64,000 bases of DNA from Pedobacter lusitanus (GTDB lineage Bacteria > Bacteroidota > Bacteroidia > Sphingobacteriales > Sphingobacteriaceae), in the NCBI RefSeq assembly GCF_040026395.1, contig NZ_CP157278.1:3038001-3102000 (forward strand), in the 5' to 3' direction. Shown here piece after piece: positions 52,746-62,847 of the stretch (within the stretch, counting starts at the first letter, position 1; the number at the start of each line of letters is the position of its first letter). Position numbers and translations under genes: made by a program. The notes under the pieces were generated by a model. It did no database searches, was not told the DNA's origin, and was given only the letters and a program-made list of their open reading frames with translations.

Positions 52746-54340
52746 AGAAGGTCTGTATACTCCTGCTTAGTTTTTTAATTGTTACGGGGTCCGGCTGCAG
52801 TAAAGCACAGCTGGATAAAATCAATACCGACCCGACAAAATTACCCGGAGAATCCTATAATCCCGATGAACTGCTCTCAACAGCTCAGTTTAAATCCTCA
52901 AATAAAGGCTATTATCAGTTGCTCTATCAGAGTACGATGATGCAGTTGCTGGCCTCTACTTATTTATATTATAATAATGGCGATAAATATGTTAATGCAG
53001 GAAGTTTCACAGATTATCAGGGCAGAATATTTGAAGAAGGTTATGCTGATGCATCTACTATCAGAGAAATGCAGCGTCTGGCCAGAGAAAAAGATCCGGT
53101 TAAATATTCAAACCTGATTAACATTGGAGATATTATGTTTGTGCTGATTCTGCAGCGCATTACTGATTCTTATGGAGATGTGCCTTATTCCCAGGCATCA
53201 AAAGCCAGAGAGGGCATTAAGTATCCCATATATGACACACAGCAGGATATTTACAATTCAATGCTGACTGATCTGGATAAAGCTATCGATGGCCTGGACC
53301 CGGCAAAACCCAAACCAACTGCCGATTTATTCTATCAGGGTGATATCAGCAAGTGGAAAAAATTCGGCTACTCACTGATGTTAAAAGTAGCGATGCGTTT
53401 AACAAAAGTAGCTCCTGAAAAAGCCAGATCCTGGGCAGAAAAAGCAGCTTCTGGAACTTTTACCGACATTAGTGATAATGCTCTGGTGCTGACCGATGAA
53501 TCCAATCTGGACGGCCAGAACGGCACTTCCCTGGCTTTACGCACTGTATCAGACTACAGAGAGGTGCGATGGAGCAAAACGCTCATTGATGAACTCAGAA
53601 AAAATAATGACCCCAGGCTGGCTGTAATTGCAGAGGTTCCAAAAGATGGCTTAGCTAATAATATCAATGAAAATCTTGCAGGCAATACTGATCCCGCAGT
53701 ACAAATCGGGCTACCTAATGGTTATGATTTATCCGGTGGTACTTATGACATCAGTAAATATGCCGGATATCCAGGCGGGACAGGTCAGAATTCAGATTTT
53801 GCTCCACTGGGCAAATACTCAAGGCCAAGGACTGCTGTCTATCTGAAATTGGGAGGCCCGAATTTTATCATGACTTATGCAGAGACTGAACTGTTAATAG
53901 CCGAGGCTCAATTGAGAGGATGGAATGTTCCTGGTACAGCAGCCGGACATTATGCCAATGGTTTGAGAGGTGCTTTACAAACCATGGCACAAATGGATAA
54001 ACTTGCCGCAATTCCTGAGCAGGCCATCAATGATTATGTAACGAAGCACCCGCTTGATGAATCCAGCAGTCAGAAAGCCTTTGAAATGATTAATACACAA
54101 TACTGGATCACTACCGGCACCACCTTTAACTTTATTGAAAGCTGGCTGAACTGGAAAAGATCAGGTTATCCTTTACTGACTCCTGTTAATTATCCTGGAA
54201 ATGTAACTGGTGGAACTATTCCAAGAAGGCTGATTTACTTATCTACAGAAGTGTTGAATAATACCGATAATTACAGAGCTGCGGTTGCAAGATTACAGGG
54301 AGGAGATGTGCTGACTTCCAGAGTATGGTGGGATAAATGA
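52742..54340 (+). CDS. SusD-like lipoprotein, pair D
   Basis: A 532-residue SusD-like_2-type lipoprotein with Cys19 at the lipobox (FLIVTGSGC). It overlaps the end of susC D by 4 bp (ATGA). Family stretches include RITDSYGDVPYSQASKARE and the C-terminal RRLIYLSTEVLNNTDNY. No degradative enzyme is attached, so the nutrient is unknown. Confidence 0.93.
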   Translation: MKKVCILLLSFLIVTGSGCSKAQLDKINTDPTKLPGESYNPDELLSTAQFKSSNKGYYQLLYQSTMMQLLASTYLYYNNGDKYVNAGSFTDYQGRIFEEGYADASTIREMQRLAREKDPVKYSNLINIGDIMFVLILQRITDSYGDVPYSQASKAREGIKYPIYDTQQDIYNSMLTDLDKAIDGLDPAKPKPTADLFYQGDISKWKKFGYSLMLKVAMRLTKVAPEKARSWAEKAASGTFTDISDNALVLTDESNLDGQNGTSLALRTVSDYREVRWSKTLIDELRKNNDPRLAVIAEVPKDGLANNINENLAGNTDPAVQIGLPNGYDLSGGTYDISKYAGYPGGTGQNSDFAPLGKYSRPRTAVYLKLGGPNFIMTYAETELLIAEAQLRGWNVPGTAAGHYANGLRGALQTMAQMDKLAAIPEQAINDYVTKHPLDESSSQKAFEMINTQYWITTGTTFNFIESWLNWKRSGYPLLTPVNYPGNVTGGTIPRRLIYLSTEVLNNTDNYRAAVARLQGGDVLTSRVWWDK

Positions 54341-54369
54341 TTAATTCCAGATAGAGGTTGAAAAAAAAT

Positions 54370-54432
54370 GGACATCAAACAGGAACGTGTTCATTTTTTA
54401 AAAAAAAATGAACACGTTCCTGTTTGATGTCC
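54370..54432. terminator. 63-bp near-perfect palindrome between convergent genes
   Basis: Positions 54370-54399 pair with 54403-54432 in a perfect 30-bp stem around a 3-nt loop of As. The 5' arm ends with six Ts beside the loop and the 3' arm starts with As. There is no T tail outside the stem. It separates susD D from the convergent transketolase and probably blocks read-through both ways, but the design differs from a classical terminator and resembles the hairpin at 60-109. Confidence 0.7.
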
Positions 54433-54450
54433 AGATAATTATATCAATTG

Positions 54451-56460
54451 CTATTTACCTAAAAGCGCCTTCGCTTTTGCAACTACATTATCAGTGGTAA
54501 AACCAAATACTTTGTAAAGTTCCTCTGCCGGTGCAGATTCTCCGAAAGTATGCATGGCGATAATATCCCCCTCATCGGTCACATATTTATGCCAGCCCAG
54601 CGGAGATCCTGTTTCTACAGCCAGACGCTTGCGGATAGCCTTTGGAAAAACTTTCTCTTTATACGCAGCATCCTGTTTTTCAAACAACTCCCAGGACGGC
54701 ATACTCACCACACGTGCCTGAATGCCACTTTCTTTAAGTTTTGCCTGCGCATCAAGAACCAATGCAACTTCAGAACCTGTAGCAATCAGAATCAGGTCTG
54801 CTTTACCTTCAGCATCAGACAGGATATAGGCTCCTTTTTCCAGATTTTCTGCTTTACCATATTTATCCTGATCCAGTATTGGCAATCCCTGTCTGGTGAA
54901 AACCAGTACAACCGGGCCGTCTTTATGCTCAAGAGCCACACGCCATGCCTGAGCAGTTTCATTGGCATCAGCAGGTCTGATTAAAGTGATGTTTGGAATA
55001 GAACGCAGAGAGATCAGTTGTTCAACCGGCTGATGCGTGGTTCCATCTTCTCCCAGACCGATACTATCATGAGTATATACAAAAATAGGTCTGATTTTCA
55101 TGATCGCCGCCAGACGGATAGGCGGACGCATATACTCAGAGAACATCAGGAAGGTTGCACCAAAAGGAATTACACCTTTGGTTAAAGCCATCCCTACCAG
55201 GGCCGATCCCATGGCATGTTCACGAATACCAAAGTGGAAATTGCGGCCTGTACGGTCTTCAGGAGTGAAAGAAGTATATTCTTTTAAATTAGTATCCGTA
55301 GATGGAGCCAGATCTGCTGCTCCGCCAATTAAACCAGGCAAACCCGCAGCAATTGCATTCAGTACTTTTCCTGAAGCCTGACGGGTAGCCATTTTGTCTT
55401 TAGCAGGCGCAAATACCGGTAATGATTTTTTCCAGTCTTTTGGCAGTTCGCCTGAATGAGCTTCTTCATAAGCAGCTGCCAGTTCCGGGAATTTCACTTT
55501 ATAAGCGGCAAAAAGCCCGTCCCATTTCTCATTAGCCTCTGTTCCTTTTTTACCCGCAGCCTGATAATAAGCATCAACTTCGGCAGGAACAAAAAATGAT
55601 TGAGCAGGATCAAAACCAAAGAATTCCTTAACCAGTTTAATTTCATCAGCTCCCAGTGGAGAACCATGAGAACCAGCAGTATTTGCCTTATTCGGACTAC
55701 CATAGGCAATCTGCGTACGAACCTTAATCAGTGACGGACGATGAATTTCTGCCTTCGCATTTCTTACTGCATTAATAATCGCGGTAATATCATTTCCATC
55801 ACTCACTTCCTGTACATGCCAGTTATAAGCTTCAAAACGTTTGGTTACATCTTCTGTAAAAGCAATATCAGTATCCCCTTCAATAGAGATATGATTATCA
55901 TCATATAAATAAATCAGATTACCCAGTTCCAGATGACCTGCTAAAGAAGCCGCTTCAGAAGTCACTCCTTCCATCATATCACCATCACTGCATATCGCAT
56001 AAATCTTATAATCAAAAAGATCAAAGCCAGGCTTATTGAATCTTGCAGCCAGATGTTTCTGCGCAATTGCAAAACCCACACCATTTGCAAAGCCCTGCCC
56101 CAAAGGACCGGTAGTTACATCCACGCCGTCTATCAAACCATATTCAGGGTGGCCGGCAGTTTTACTGTTCAGCTGACGGAAGTTCTTCAGATCGTCAATC
56201 GTTACATTGAAACCGGTCAGGTGTAATAAGCTGTACTGTAACATACAACCATGACCTGCCGATAAAATGAATCTATCCCTGTTAGCCCAATCCGGGTTTT
56301 TAGGGTTATATTTCATATAATGAGCATACAATACGTGTCCCATTGGCGCTGCGCCCATAGGCATCCCCGGATGTCCGGAATTCGCTTTCTGTACAGCATC
56401 AATTGATAAGGTACGTACAGTATTAATAGCTAATTCTTCAATGTTAAGATTTGAATCCAT
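54451..56460 (-). CDS. tkt: Transketolase
   Basis: A 669-residue full-length thiamine-diphosphate enzyme that transfers two-carbon ketol units in the pentose phosphate and related pathways. The ThDP/Mg motif SDGDMMEG (158-165) extends to N189. The phosphate/substrate histidines lie in [19 protein letters not shown] (28-46). The pyrimidine-domain stretch [20 protein letters not shown] and the [20 protein letters not shown] stretch follow. It is monocistronic, a housekeeping gene placed between SusC/SusD pairs D and E. Confidence 0.96.
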   Translation of the reverse strand: MDSNLNIEELAINTVRTLSIDAVQKANSGHPGMPMGAAPMGHVLYAHYMKYNPKNPDWANRDRFILSAGHGCMLQYSLLHLTGFNVTIDDLKNFRQLNSKTAGHPEYGLIDGVDVTTGPLGQGFANGVGFAIAQKHLAARFNKPGFDLFDYKIYAICSDGDMMEGVTSEAASLAGHLELGNLIYLYDDNHISIEGDTDIAFTEDVTKRFEAYNWHVQEVSDGNDITAIINAVRNAKAEIHRPSLIKVRTQIAYGSPNKANTAGSHGSPLGADEIKLVKEFFGFDPAQSFFVPAEVDAYYQAAGKKGTEANEKWDGLFAAYKVKFPELAAAYEEAHSGELPKDWKKSLPVFAPAKDKMATRQASGKVLNAIAAGLPGLIGGAADLAPSTDTNLKEYTSFTPEDRTGRNFHFGIREHAMGSALVGMALTKGVIPFGATFLMFSEYMRPPIRLAAIMKIRPIFVYTHDSIGLGEDGTTHQPVEQLISLRSIPNITLIRPADANETAQAWRVALEHKDGPVVLVFTRQGLPILDQDKYGKAENLEKGAYILSDAEGKADLILIATGSEVALVLDAQAKLKESGIQARVVSMPSWELFEKQDAAYKEKVFPKAIRKRLAVETGSPLGWHKYVTDEGDIIAMHTFGESAPAEELYKVFGFTTDNVVAKAKALLGK

Positions 56461-56563
56461 TTCTATATATTTATTTTGATACTTTTACTACGATCATTAA
56501 CGCCAATTTGTTTTAAACAATTCAATTTTTGACAGTACATAAATATACATAATCCCTTGCTGT

Positions 56564-58006
56564 CTAGTACCCCGGGTTCTGTGTTAATGCAGGATTTTTC
56601 TGGATCTCACTTGCCGGAACAGGTAACAGATTATAAAAAGTCTGATAAGAGTTAGACAAAACAGGCTCCTCAGCTTTTGAAGCTGATTTTGCACTTTCTA
56701 TCAATTTGCCCCAGCGCTGAAGATCCAGACGACGATGCCCTTCTCCGCATAATTCCCAGCCACGTTCCTGATAGAGCTGAGTTCTCAGTGCATCCTGAGA
56801 CAAACCTGCCAATGGTGCTATCCCTGCCCTTTGTCTCACTTCATTGATAGCACTTAAAGCCGTTTGGCTATCACCACTCTCATTAGCCGCCTCGGCCAGC
56901 ATCAACAAAACATCTGCATATCTGAAAACATAAATATCCAGTCCGCTGTTGCGTTCATCAGCATCCAGTCTCCACCATTTAGGGCCAAACCATACACTGA
57001 CTTTATTGGCTGCATCAGTTGCAAAAGCAGTCCCGTTATACCCTGTTGCAATCTGCGCCGCTTTACGTTTATCTTCAGGTGCAAAACTGTTGGCAAATGA
57101 CTGATAAGGTACATAACTGCGGTACCATGGTTTTTTACTGAAAGGCTCAACACCTACCCTGCTGTCCGGAGAATAAAATCCATGCTGATAACTATTCAGC
57201 AAATCTTTCTGAAAATCAATTTCGAAGATAGACTCCTTATTGAATTCATTATTCGCACTAAAAACATCGGCATACTCTGGCAGCAGCGTATAGGTTCCCG
57301 AATTTTTAATAGCCTGAGCTGTATTTTTTGCATTTACCCAGTCCTTATTCCAGAGATAAACTTTTGTCAGTAAGGTCTGTGCAGCTCCTTTGGTTGCCCG
57401 CCCTTTGTCGGCAGCAGCATAAGTATCCGGAAGTGAAGCAATAGCCGATGTCAGATCTGAAATCATCAATTTTCTGATCTCGGCCACAGGCGATCTTGGC
57501 AGGCTTTTAACCGTCTCCGTATTACTGTAATTTGACTCCGTAATCAGCGGGGCATCACCAAACAAACCCGTTACATAATAGTAAAACAAGGCCCTTAAAA
57601 AACGGGCTTCCCCTTCCGTTCTTTTTTTAAGATCACTGGTTCCGGATTTAGGTATTTTATCAATGCACTGGCTGGCATTATAAATGCCTTTATAAAAACC
57701 TCCGTAAACGATCAGTGAACTTCCGGAGTTATTAGCGGATAAATTCAGTGCCCCCGAATTAGGTCTGCGTATGGCATCACAATCTTCATCCAGAATCTGC
57801 CACAGATCCTGCTGGAATAAACGCTGCGGGTACTCGCCCACGAGCCAGAAATAGACACCATTGACGCCCTGAACAGCATCCTGATCAGTTTTAAAAAATT
57901 GTTCCGGTGCTATAAAAGTTTTGGGTTCTTCTGTAAGTTGTTTCTTGCAGCCTGTTATTCCAAATAAAACCAGACTCACGGCTATATATAATACTTTTTT
58001 CATCAT
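56564..58006 (-). CDS. SusD/RagB-family lipoprotein, pair E
   Basis: A 480-residue surface lipoprotein of the RagB/SusD type, different from the SusD-like_2 proteins of pairs A-D. The lipobox Cys is at 20 (LVLFGITGC). An N-terminal SusD-like_3 part (about 25-220) precedes the C-terminal SusD domain (about 260-480; FRYADVLLMLAEAANESGDS, AINEVRQRAGIAPL, ERGWELCGEGHRRLDLQRWG and LLPVPASEIQKNPALTQNPG). These are classic signatures. It follows susC E by 20 bp. Confidence 0.95.
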   Translation of the reverse strand: MMKKVLYIAVSLVLFGITGCKKQLTEEPKTFIAPEQFFKTDQDAVQGVNGVYFWLVGEYPQRLFQQDLWQILDEDCDAIRRPNSGALNLSANNSGSSLIVYGGFYKGIYNASQCIDKIPKSGTSDLKKRTEGEARFLRALFYYYVTGLFGDAPLITESNYSNTETVKSLPRSPVAEIRKLMISDLTSAIASLPDTYAAADKGRATKGAAQTLLTKVYLWNKDWVNAKNTAQAIKNSGTYTLLPEYADVFSANNEFNKESIFEIDFQKDLLNSYQHGFYSPDSRVGVEPFSKKPWYRSYVPYQSFANSFAPEDKRKAAQIATGYNGTAFATDAANKVSVWFGPKWWRLDADERNSGLDIYVFRYADVLLMLAEAANESGDSQTALSAINEVRQRAGIAPLAGLSQDALRTQLYQERGWELCGEGHRRLDLQRWGKLIESAKSASKAEEPVLSNSYQTFYNLLPVPASEIQKNPALTQNPGY

Positions 58007-58026
58007 GCTGAATTTGAGGTGGAGAA

Positions 58027-61000
58027 TTATAATGTTAAATTAAGACCAAGTGCAAATGTTCTGTTCTGCGGATAATTTGTATTATCAAAACCACGTAATA
58101 CAGATTTCAGTCCATCAGCTGCAACGCCGTCAGCATTGGTCTCCGGATCATAATAAGGATATTTAGTGATCAGGAATAGATTCGTTGCCGTAGCATAGAT
58201 GTTCAGCTTATTCAGCCATTTGGCGTGTAATTGCTTACCGGTAAACGTATAACCCAGGTTGATTGACTTTAAACGCAGAAAAGATCCGTTATAAACCCAT
58301 CGCGAAGAAGGAATATATTGTCTGGAATTAACACGCGGAATATCCGAATCCGGATTAGCAGGCGTCCAGCGGTCAGCTATAGCAGCAAACTGGTTGGTCA
58401 GCGGGTCTCCGGTATTGTAAAAGGCATCTCCAATGTTCATGACCTTATTTCCATAAGATCCCTGCAGGTAAATGTTCAGAGAGAATTGTTTATAAGTAAA
58501 ATTGTTGCCTATACCCCCATAGAATTTAGGATTAGAATCACCGATTACTGAAAAATCTTCCTGACCAAATTTACCATCACCATTCCTGTCTATATAAAGC
58601 GGATCACCTAAACGGGTTACAGAATTCGGATTGACAGCCCCGGCAGGAACCTGTGCCGTTTTTTGTGTTCCATAATAAGTAGCTCCCCAGAAAGTACCTA
58701 CCGGTTGTCCTACCTGTAACTGGCTGATAGAACTATTGCCCCCAAAATAAATGTTCTTTACACTGAACTGATCTGCACCACCTAGATCAAGTACCTTACT
58801 TCTGTTCCCCGAAATATTCAGATTAGTTTCCCACTGAAAATCTTTGGTTGTAATATTCACGGTATTAATTAAAAGCTCCAGCCCCTTATTACCCACCATT
58901 CCGATATTCGTTAATCTGCTCACATAACCTGTCTGTAATGGCAATTGCTGATCGAGCAGTAAATCTTTGGTACGTTTATCATAATAATCCAGTTCAATAT
59001 TAATTCTGCCCTTCAGGATTCCGGCCTCCAGACCAATATCCAGCTGTCTGGTAGTTTCCCATTTCAGATTAGGATTTGCAATTCTGCCTCCCACATAACC
59101 TAAAATCTTTTGACCGCCAATCAGGTAGCCGCCCTTGTTACTTAAAGAAGCCAGAGAACGATAAGGATCTATCCCCTGATTACCGTTGGTTCCGTAACTT
59201 GCCCTGAGTTTCAGGTTATCAAATACATTCAGGTCTTTAATAAAAGATTCATTGGATGCTTTCCAGGCTAATGCCAGTGCCGGGAAAAGAGCAGATTTGT
59301 TGTTTTCCGCAAAACGCGAAGACTGATCCTGTCTGGCCGTTAAAGTAACCAGGTATTTATCCTTAAAGGAATAATTAACCCGGGCAAGTAAAGAGAAAAT
59401 CGTGTATTTAGAATAATCAGATTGAATAGCATACTGACTCTGCGTAGTGGCATCCAGTTTATTAAACTGATAAATATCAGTGGCATACTTGTCTGCACTT
59501 GCCTTTAAAAATTCATTACTGGAAGTCTGATAGGTAACCCCGGCAACTGCGCTGATGTGATGATCTTTACCCAGTTGTTTATCATAACTCAGTGTATTTT
59601 CATTTTGCCAGGTTAAAATATCCCTGGTATTTACTTCGGCAGCACCACCTGTATTCGCATTGGCACGGCTGGGTAATGAACCCGGATTATAGATATTATT
59701 CTTGATAAAATTAAGTTCTGCACCAAAAGTAGATTTTAAGGTCAGCCCTTTAATCAGCTCCCATTGTGCCCCCAGATTACCCAGGATATTAGTGGTTACA
59801 TTTTGATTAACCGGTAAAGTACCCTGTGCTACCGGATTATCATATACCTGGTTATCATTTGGCTTTTTACTGTTAAAAGATCCGTCCGGATTATAAATAG
59901 TGGCTGCCGGACTATAGGCCAGCGCTGAAGAACCATAATCCTGACCGCCCAGAGACACTGTATTATTTTTGGTTTCGGCACGGCCGATATTAAATGCTGC
60001 CGTTACCTTGACATTTTCTTTAACGTTTTTATCCAGGTTAGCTCTTACCTGATAACGTTTAAAACCCGAATTGATAATTACTCCGTCCTGATTGATATAA
60101 TTTCCTGATAAAAAATAATGATAAGTATCTTTTCCACCAGAGGCACTTAAAGTATAGTTCTGTATAGGGGCAACTCTTGAAATTGCTCTCTGCCAGTCTG
60201 TACCCGCACCCAGCGACTTCGGATCAGGATAAAGAACAGCACCGCCATTGTCTACTGAACTTTCATTGGCCAGCTCTGCATATTGAGTAGCATTCAGCAT
60301 CGGAATAAATTTGGGTACCTTCTGCCAGCCCGAATAAACATTAAAATTGATGTTATCAGTTCCGCTTGCACCACGTTTGGTGGTGATCAGAATAACACCA
60401 TTCGCTCCCCTTGCTCCATAAATAGCTGTAGAAGATGCATCTTTCAGGATTTCCATTGACTCTATATCCTGCGGATTAATCAGATTCAGATCGCCGCCGC
60501 CAATCAAACCGTCGATGACATATAAAGGCTCATTACTGGCAGTGATTGAATTACCGCCTCTGATTCTGATTGTACTTCCTGTTCCCGGCGAACCATCAAC
60601 AGCAGTAACCTGTACACCGGCTGCCTTACCCTGAATCATCTGGTCGACACGTGTAATCGGTACATCTTTAATGGCTTCTTTTTTAATAGAAGCCACAGAA
60701 CCTGTCAGATCTTTCTTTCTGGTAGTACCGTATCCCACGACTACAACCTCGTCCAATCCTTTACTAGAAGGTTTTAGCTTAAAATTAATAATAGTTTTGC
60801 CTGCTACCGGTATTTCAACAGGATCATAGCCGACATAAAAAACGGACAACACTGCATCAGCAGGTGCAGTAATAGAAAATTTACCGGTATTATTGGTTGA
60901 TCCTCCGGTTTTGGTTCCTTTTACTTTGACAGACGCTCCGATAATGGTCTCTCCCGTTTCCTGATCGGTTACCGTTCCGGTAATAGTGATACCTGGTATT

Positions 61001-61107
61001 TGTGAATAGACTGAGCCTGTTAAAAACAGGATTAAAATTAGTTGGCACCCCATAAATCTAAATAATTTACGGGCATAATTTTGTTTAAGGTGGTTAGCTT
61101 TAATCAT
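58027..61107 (-). CDS. SusC/RagA-type TonB-dependent transporter, pair E
   Basis: A 1026-residue outer-membrane receptor. The N-terminus is long (signal core FMGCQLILILFLTGSVYSQ), then the regulatory domain (about 40-115; TITGTVTDQETGETIIGASV), plug (about 120-245; VVVVGYGTTRKKDLTGSVAS, then YVIDGLIGGG and AIYGARGANGVILITTKRG) and a barrel ending FALGLNLTL. The VVVGYGTTRKKDLTG motif marks the glycan-type SusC group. The upstream region carries two CAAACGTTTG palindromes, suggesting a LacI-type regulator. Neighbouring GH18 and GH97 genes suggest glycan uptake. Confidence 0.95.
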   Translation of the reverse strand: MIKANHLKQNYARKLFRFMGCQLILILFLTGSVYSQIPGITITGTVTDQETGETIIGASVKVKGTKTGGSTNNTGKFSITAPADAVLSVFYVGYDPVEIPVAGKTIINFKLKPSSKGLDEVVVVGYGTTRKKDLTGSVASIKKEAIKDVPITRVDQMIQGKAAGVQVTAVDGSPGTGSTIRIRGGNSITASNEPLYVIDGLIGGGDLNLINPQDIESMEILKDASSTAIYGARGANGVILITTKRGASGTDNINFNVYSGWQKVPKFIPMLNATQYAELANESSVDNGGAVLYPDPKSLGAGTDWQRAISRVAPIQNYTLSASGGKDTYHYFLSGNYINQDGVIINSGFKRYQVRANLDKNVKENVKVTAAFNIGRAETKNNTVSLGGQDYGSSALAYSPAATIYNPDGSFNSKKPNDNQVYDNPVAQGTLPVNQNVTTNILGNLGAQWELIKGLTLKSTFGAELNFIKNNIYNPGSLPSRANANTGGAAEVNTRDILTWQNENTLSYDKQLGKDHHISAVAGVTYQTSSNEFLKASADKYATDIYQFNKLDATTQSQYAIQSDYSKYTIFSLLARVNYSFKDKYLVTLTARQDQSSRFAENNKSALFPALALAWKASNESFIKDLNVFDNLKLRASYGTNGNQGIDPYRSLASLSNKGGYLIGGQKILGYVGGRIANPNLKWETTRQLDIGLEAGILKGRINIELDYYDKRTKDLLLDQQLPLQTGYVSRLTNIGMVGNKGLELLINTVNITTKDFQWETNLNISGNRSKVLDLGGADQFSVKNIYFGGNSSISQLQVGQPVGTFWGATYYGTQKTAQVPAGAVNPNSVTRLGDPLYIDRNGDGKFGQEDFSVIGDSNPKFYGGIGNNFTYKQFSLNIYLQGSYGNKVMNIGDAFYNTGDPLTNQFAAIADRWTPANPDSDIPRVNSRQYIPSSRWVYNGSFLRLKSINLGYTFTGKQLHAKWLNKLNIYATATNLFLITKYPYYDPETNADGVAADGLKSVLRGFDNTNYPQNRTFALGLNLTL

Positions 61108-61519
61108 GAAATTACTCCTTATTGGTTAGGTTTTGTTGATTGCAATACAACTACAATTAACTGAAAACTAGGGAATACCATTTAATAAGGCTGATCGTTC
61201 AGCAGCTAAAAACTGCGCAAACGTTTGATTAAGATCGGGGAATTTCTTTCTGTTTTATCGTCTGTGTACTGAAAAATGAACAGGAAATACAAAAAGAAAG
61301 AAAAGCCTGAATGTAACAGGAATGTGATCTGAATACAGGATGTAAAAAATAACTTCAAACCGTCCCCTGATCATTATTTACGGGTAAAATAATAATCCTT
61401 AAAATTAAAAAAAACGTTCAAAGATACTTATCAAACGTTTGTTCTTCGTTTAAGGCCTGCAGCAGGGTTTTCTCTGATCAGGAAATTCAGCAAAGCGTAT
61501 AGATCTGTCACGGAGCTGC
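61108..61519. promoter_or_regulatory. Promoter region of pair E with two CAAACGTTTG palindromes
   Basis: This gap has perfect 10-bp palindromes CAAACGTTTG at 61218-61227 and 61432-61441, 214 bp apart, each flanked by A/T-rich DNA. The shape is that of LacI/CcpA-family operators. A weaker half, AAAACGTTC, lies at 61411-61419. No ORF was supported here. Confidence 0.6.
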
Positions 61520-61550
61520 AAAAAAAAAGGAGCGCATTCAGCGCCCCTCT
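61520..61550 (-). terminator. Terminator of the GH18 gene
   Basis: On the minus strand GGGGCGC pairs with GCGCTCC (one wobble) around a 5-nt loop, followed by nine Ts. It separates GH18 transcription from the pair E promoter. Confidence 0.85.
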
Positions 61551-61575
61551 TTAGGTTTGGTGTGTGTAAGCTATA

Positions 61576-62529
61576 CTATGGAGTATAAGTAGTAGCCTGA
61601 CCTCCATAAAGTGCTTTTGAGATGCTTGACAGATAAGTTGCTTTATTAGTACTTGTCAGATTATAGTACAGATAAACGCCATAACCATCTTTTACTGTCT
61701 TGGTTGCATTAGTAGTAGCTGTAGTAACGCTTGTAGCCATGATATCAGTAGCTGCAGGGCCTAACTGGCTCTTAGTCAAACCTGGAATACTAGGCGCAGA
61801 ATAAGTACCATAATAAGGATTCCATGCATAGTTCACTTTAGAACCAACAGTTACACCGTTGTATGATAAGTTAGAAGCTGATGGACCAATATTATAGAAT
61901 GAGATAATTTTGTTTGGCATTAACTGACGCAGTGCAGTTACCAGGTATACAAAAGAACTTGAATTTGGCTGTCCTGTTCCATTGTTTCCATACTCTGAAT
62001 ATTCATCATCAAAGTCAATTCCATCCAGTCCGTAAGTAGTTACTGCATCGCTCAGTTGCTGTGCAAATTCCTGTGCAGCTGCCTGAGTAGGAAAATTAGC
62101 AAAACCAGCACCCTGGTGATTACCCAGAATAGAAAGCATTACCTTGATTCCTTTGTCCTGTAAAGGCTTGATCTTGGTTGCTTTATTAGTCAGTACACTT
62201 GTTACCTGTGGATTAAAATATAATTCAGCTTTTTGAGTAGTCGTATTATAATTAATGTTGGCAGCAAAGATTATCCCGATATCAAATAATTGTTTACCAT
62301 TCGCTAATTTATACTTACCTACTTCCAGCATATCATTGCTGTTAACTTCAACATAACAAACGCCAAGAGGTCCGGCCTGCCCAACTGCCTCAGTTTTAGC
62401 ACCAGAAAGGTTCTGATCCGGGTTTGAATTTGCAGACTGGTCTTTTTTACAGGCAGAAGCCATTAAAAGAACAAGACTTGCCGAAGTGATCGCAGTCTTT
62501 TTTAAGATTGCACTAAATTTTGTGTTCAT
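61576..62529 (-). CDS. GH18 endo-beta-N-acetylglucosaminidase-like lipoprotein
   Basis: A 317-residue family GH18 protein of the Endo H/Endo F kind, which cuts between the two core GlcNAc residues of N-glycans. The catalytic motif DGIDFDDE fits DxxDxDxE (169-176), with Glu176 as the acid. Other strands, KVMLSILGNHQGAGFANF and SKVNYAWNPYYG, match the barrel. A lipobox with Cys27 (LLMASAC) indicates surface anchoring. Together with GH92 this would release and trim high-mannose N-glycans. It is transcribed alone, divergent from GH97. Confidence 0.88.
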   Translation of the reverse strand: MNTKFSAILKKTAITSASLVLLMASACKKDQSANSNPDQNLSGAKTEAVGQAGPLGVCYVEVNSNDMLEVGKYKLANGKQLFDIGIIFAANINYNTTTQKAELYFNPQVTSVLTNKATKIKPLQDKGIKVMLSILGNHQGAGFANFPTQAAAQEFAQQLSDAVTTYGLDGIDFDDEYSEYGNNGTGQPNSSSFVYLVTALRQLMPNKIISFYNIGPSASNLSYNGVTVGSKVNYAWNPYYGTYSAPSIPGLTKSQLGPAATDIMATSVTTATTNATKTVKDGYGVYLYYNLTSTNKATYLSSISKALYGGQATTYTP

Positions 62530-62731
62530 ACAAATGAATTTGGTAGATGAATAATTCTGGTTTATTATTTGGCTGCTTATTCATTTTATCCGATCTGCTA
62601 TTAATATAGGTAAAACGTTTAAGCATAGCTAAGTTAATAGATTGTTTTGAACATCGCAATACCCTGAATTTATTTTATACAGTTATTAATTCTCCGGTTT
62701 TCTTTCCTTCTCTGCCTGCTGTTTAAAACAT
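62530..62731. promoter_or_regulatory. Divergent promoter region of GH18 and GH97 with operator-like site
   Basis: TAAAACGTTTAA (62611-62622) has the same AAACGTTT core as the two sites upstream of pair E. It lies between the GH18 and GH97 genes and may serve the same regulator. Nothing else was recognised. Confidence 0.45.
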
Positions 62732-62761
62732 TTTGCCCCTTCACATAAATTACTATATTTA
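62732..62761 (+). promoter_or_regulatory. Candidate promoter of the GH97 gene
   Basis: TTTG (62732-62735), an 18-bp spacer and TATATTTA (62754-62761) resemble the Bacteroidota promoter with one mismatch in the last base. The ATG is 87 bp downstream. Confidence 0.5.
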
Positions 62762-62847
62762 TCTAATTATCAATACAATACATTAATAGGTTTTAGCAAA
62801 ACCAGAACAAGACCTAAACATTAAAGCTCATCAACAACCAATTTACT

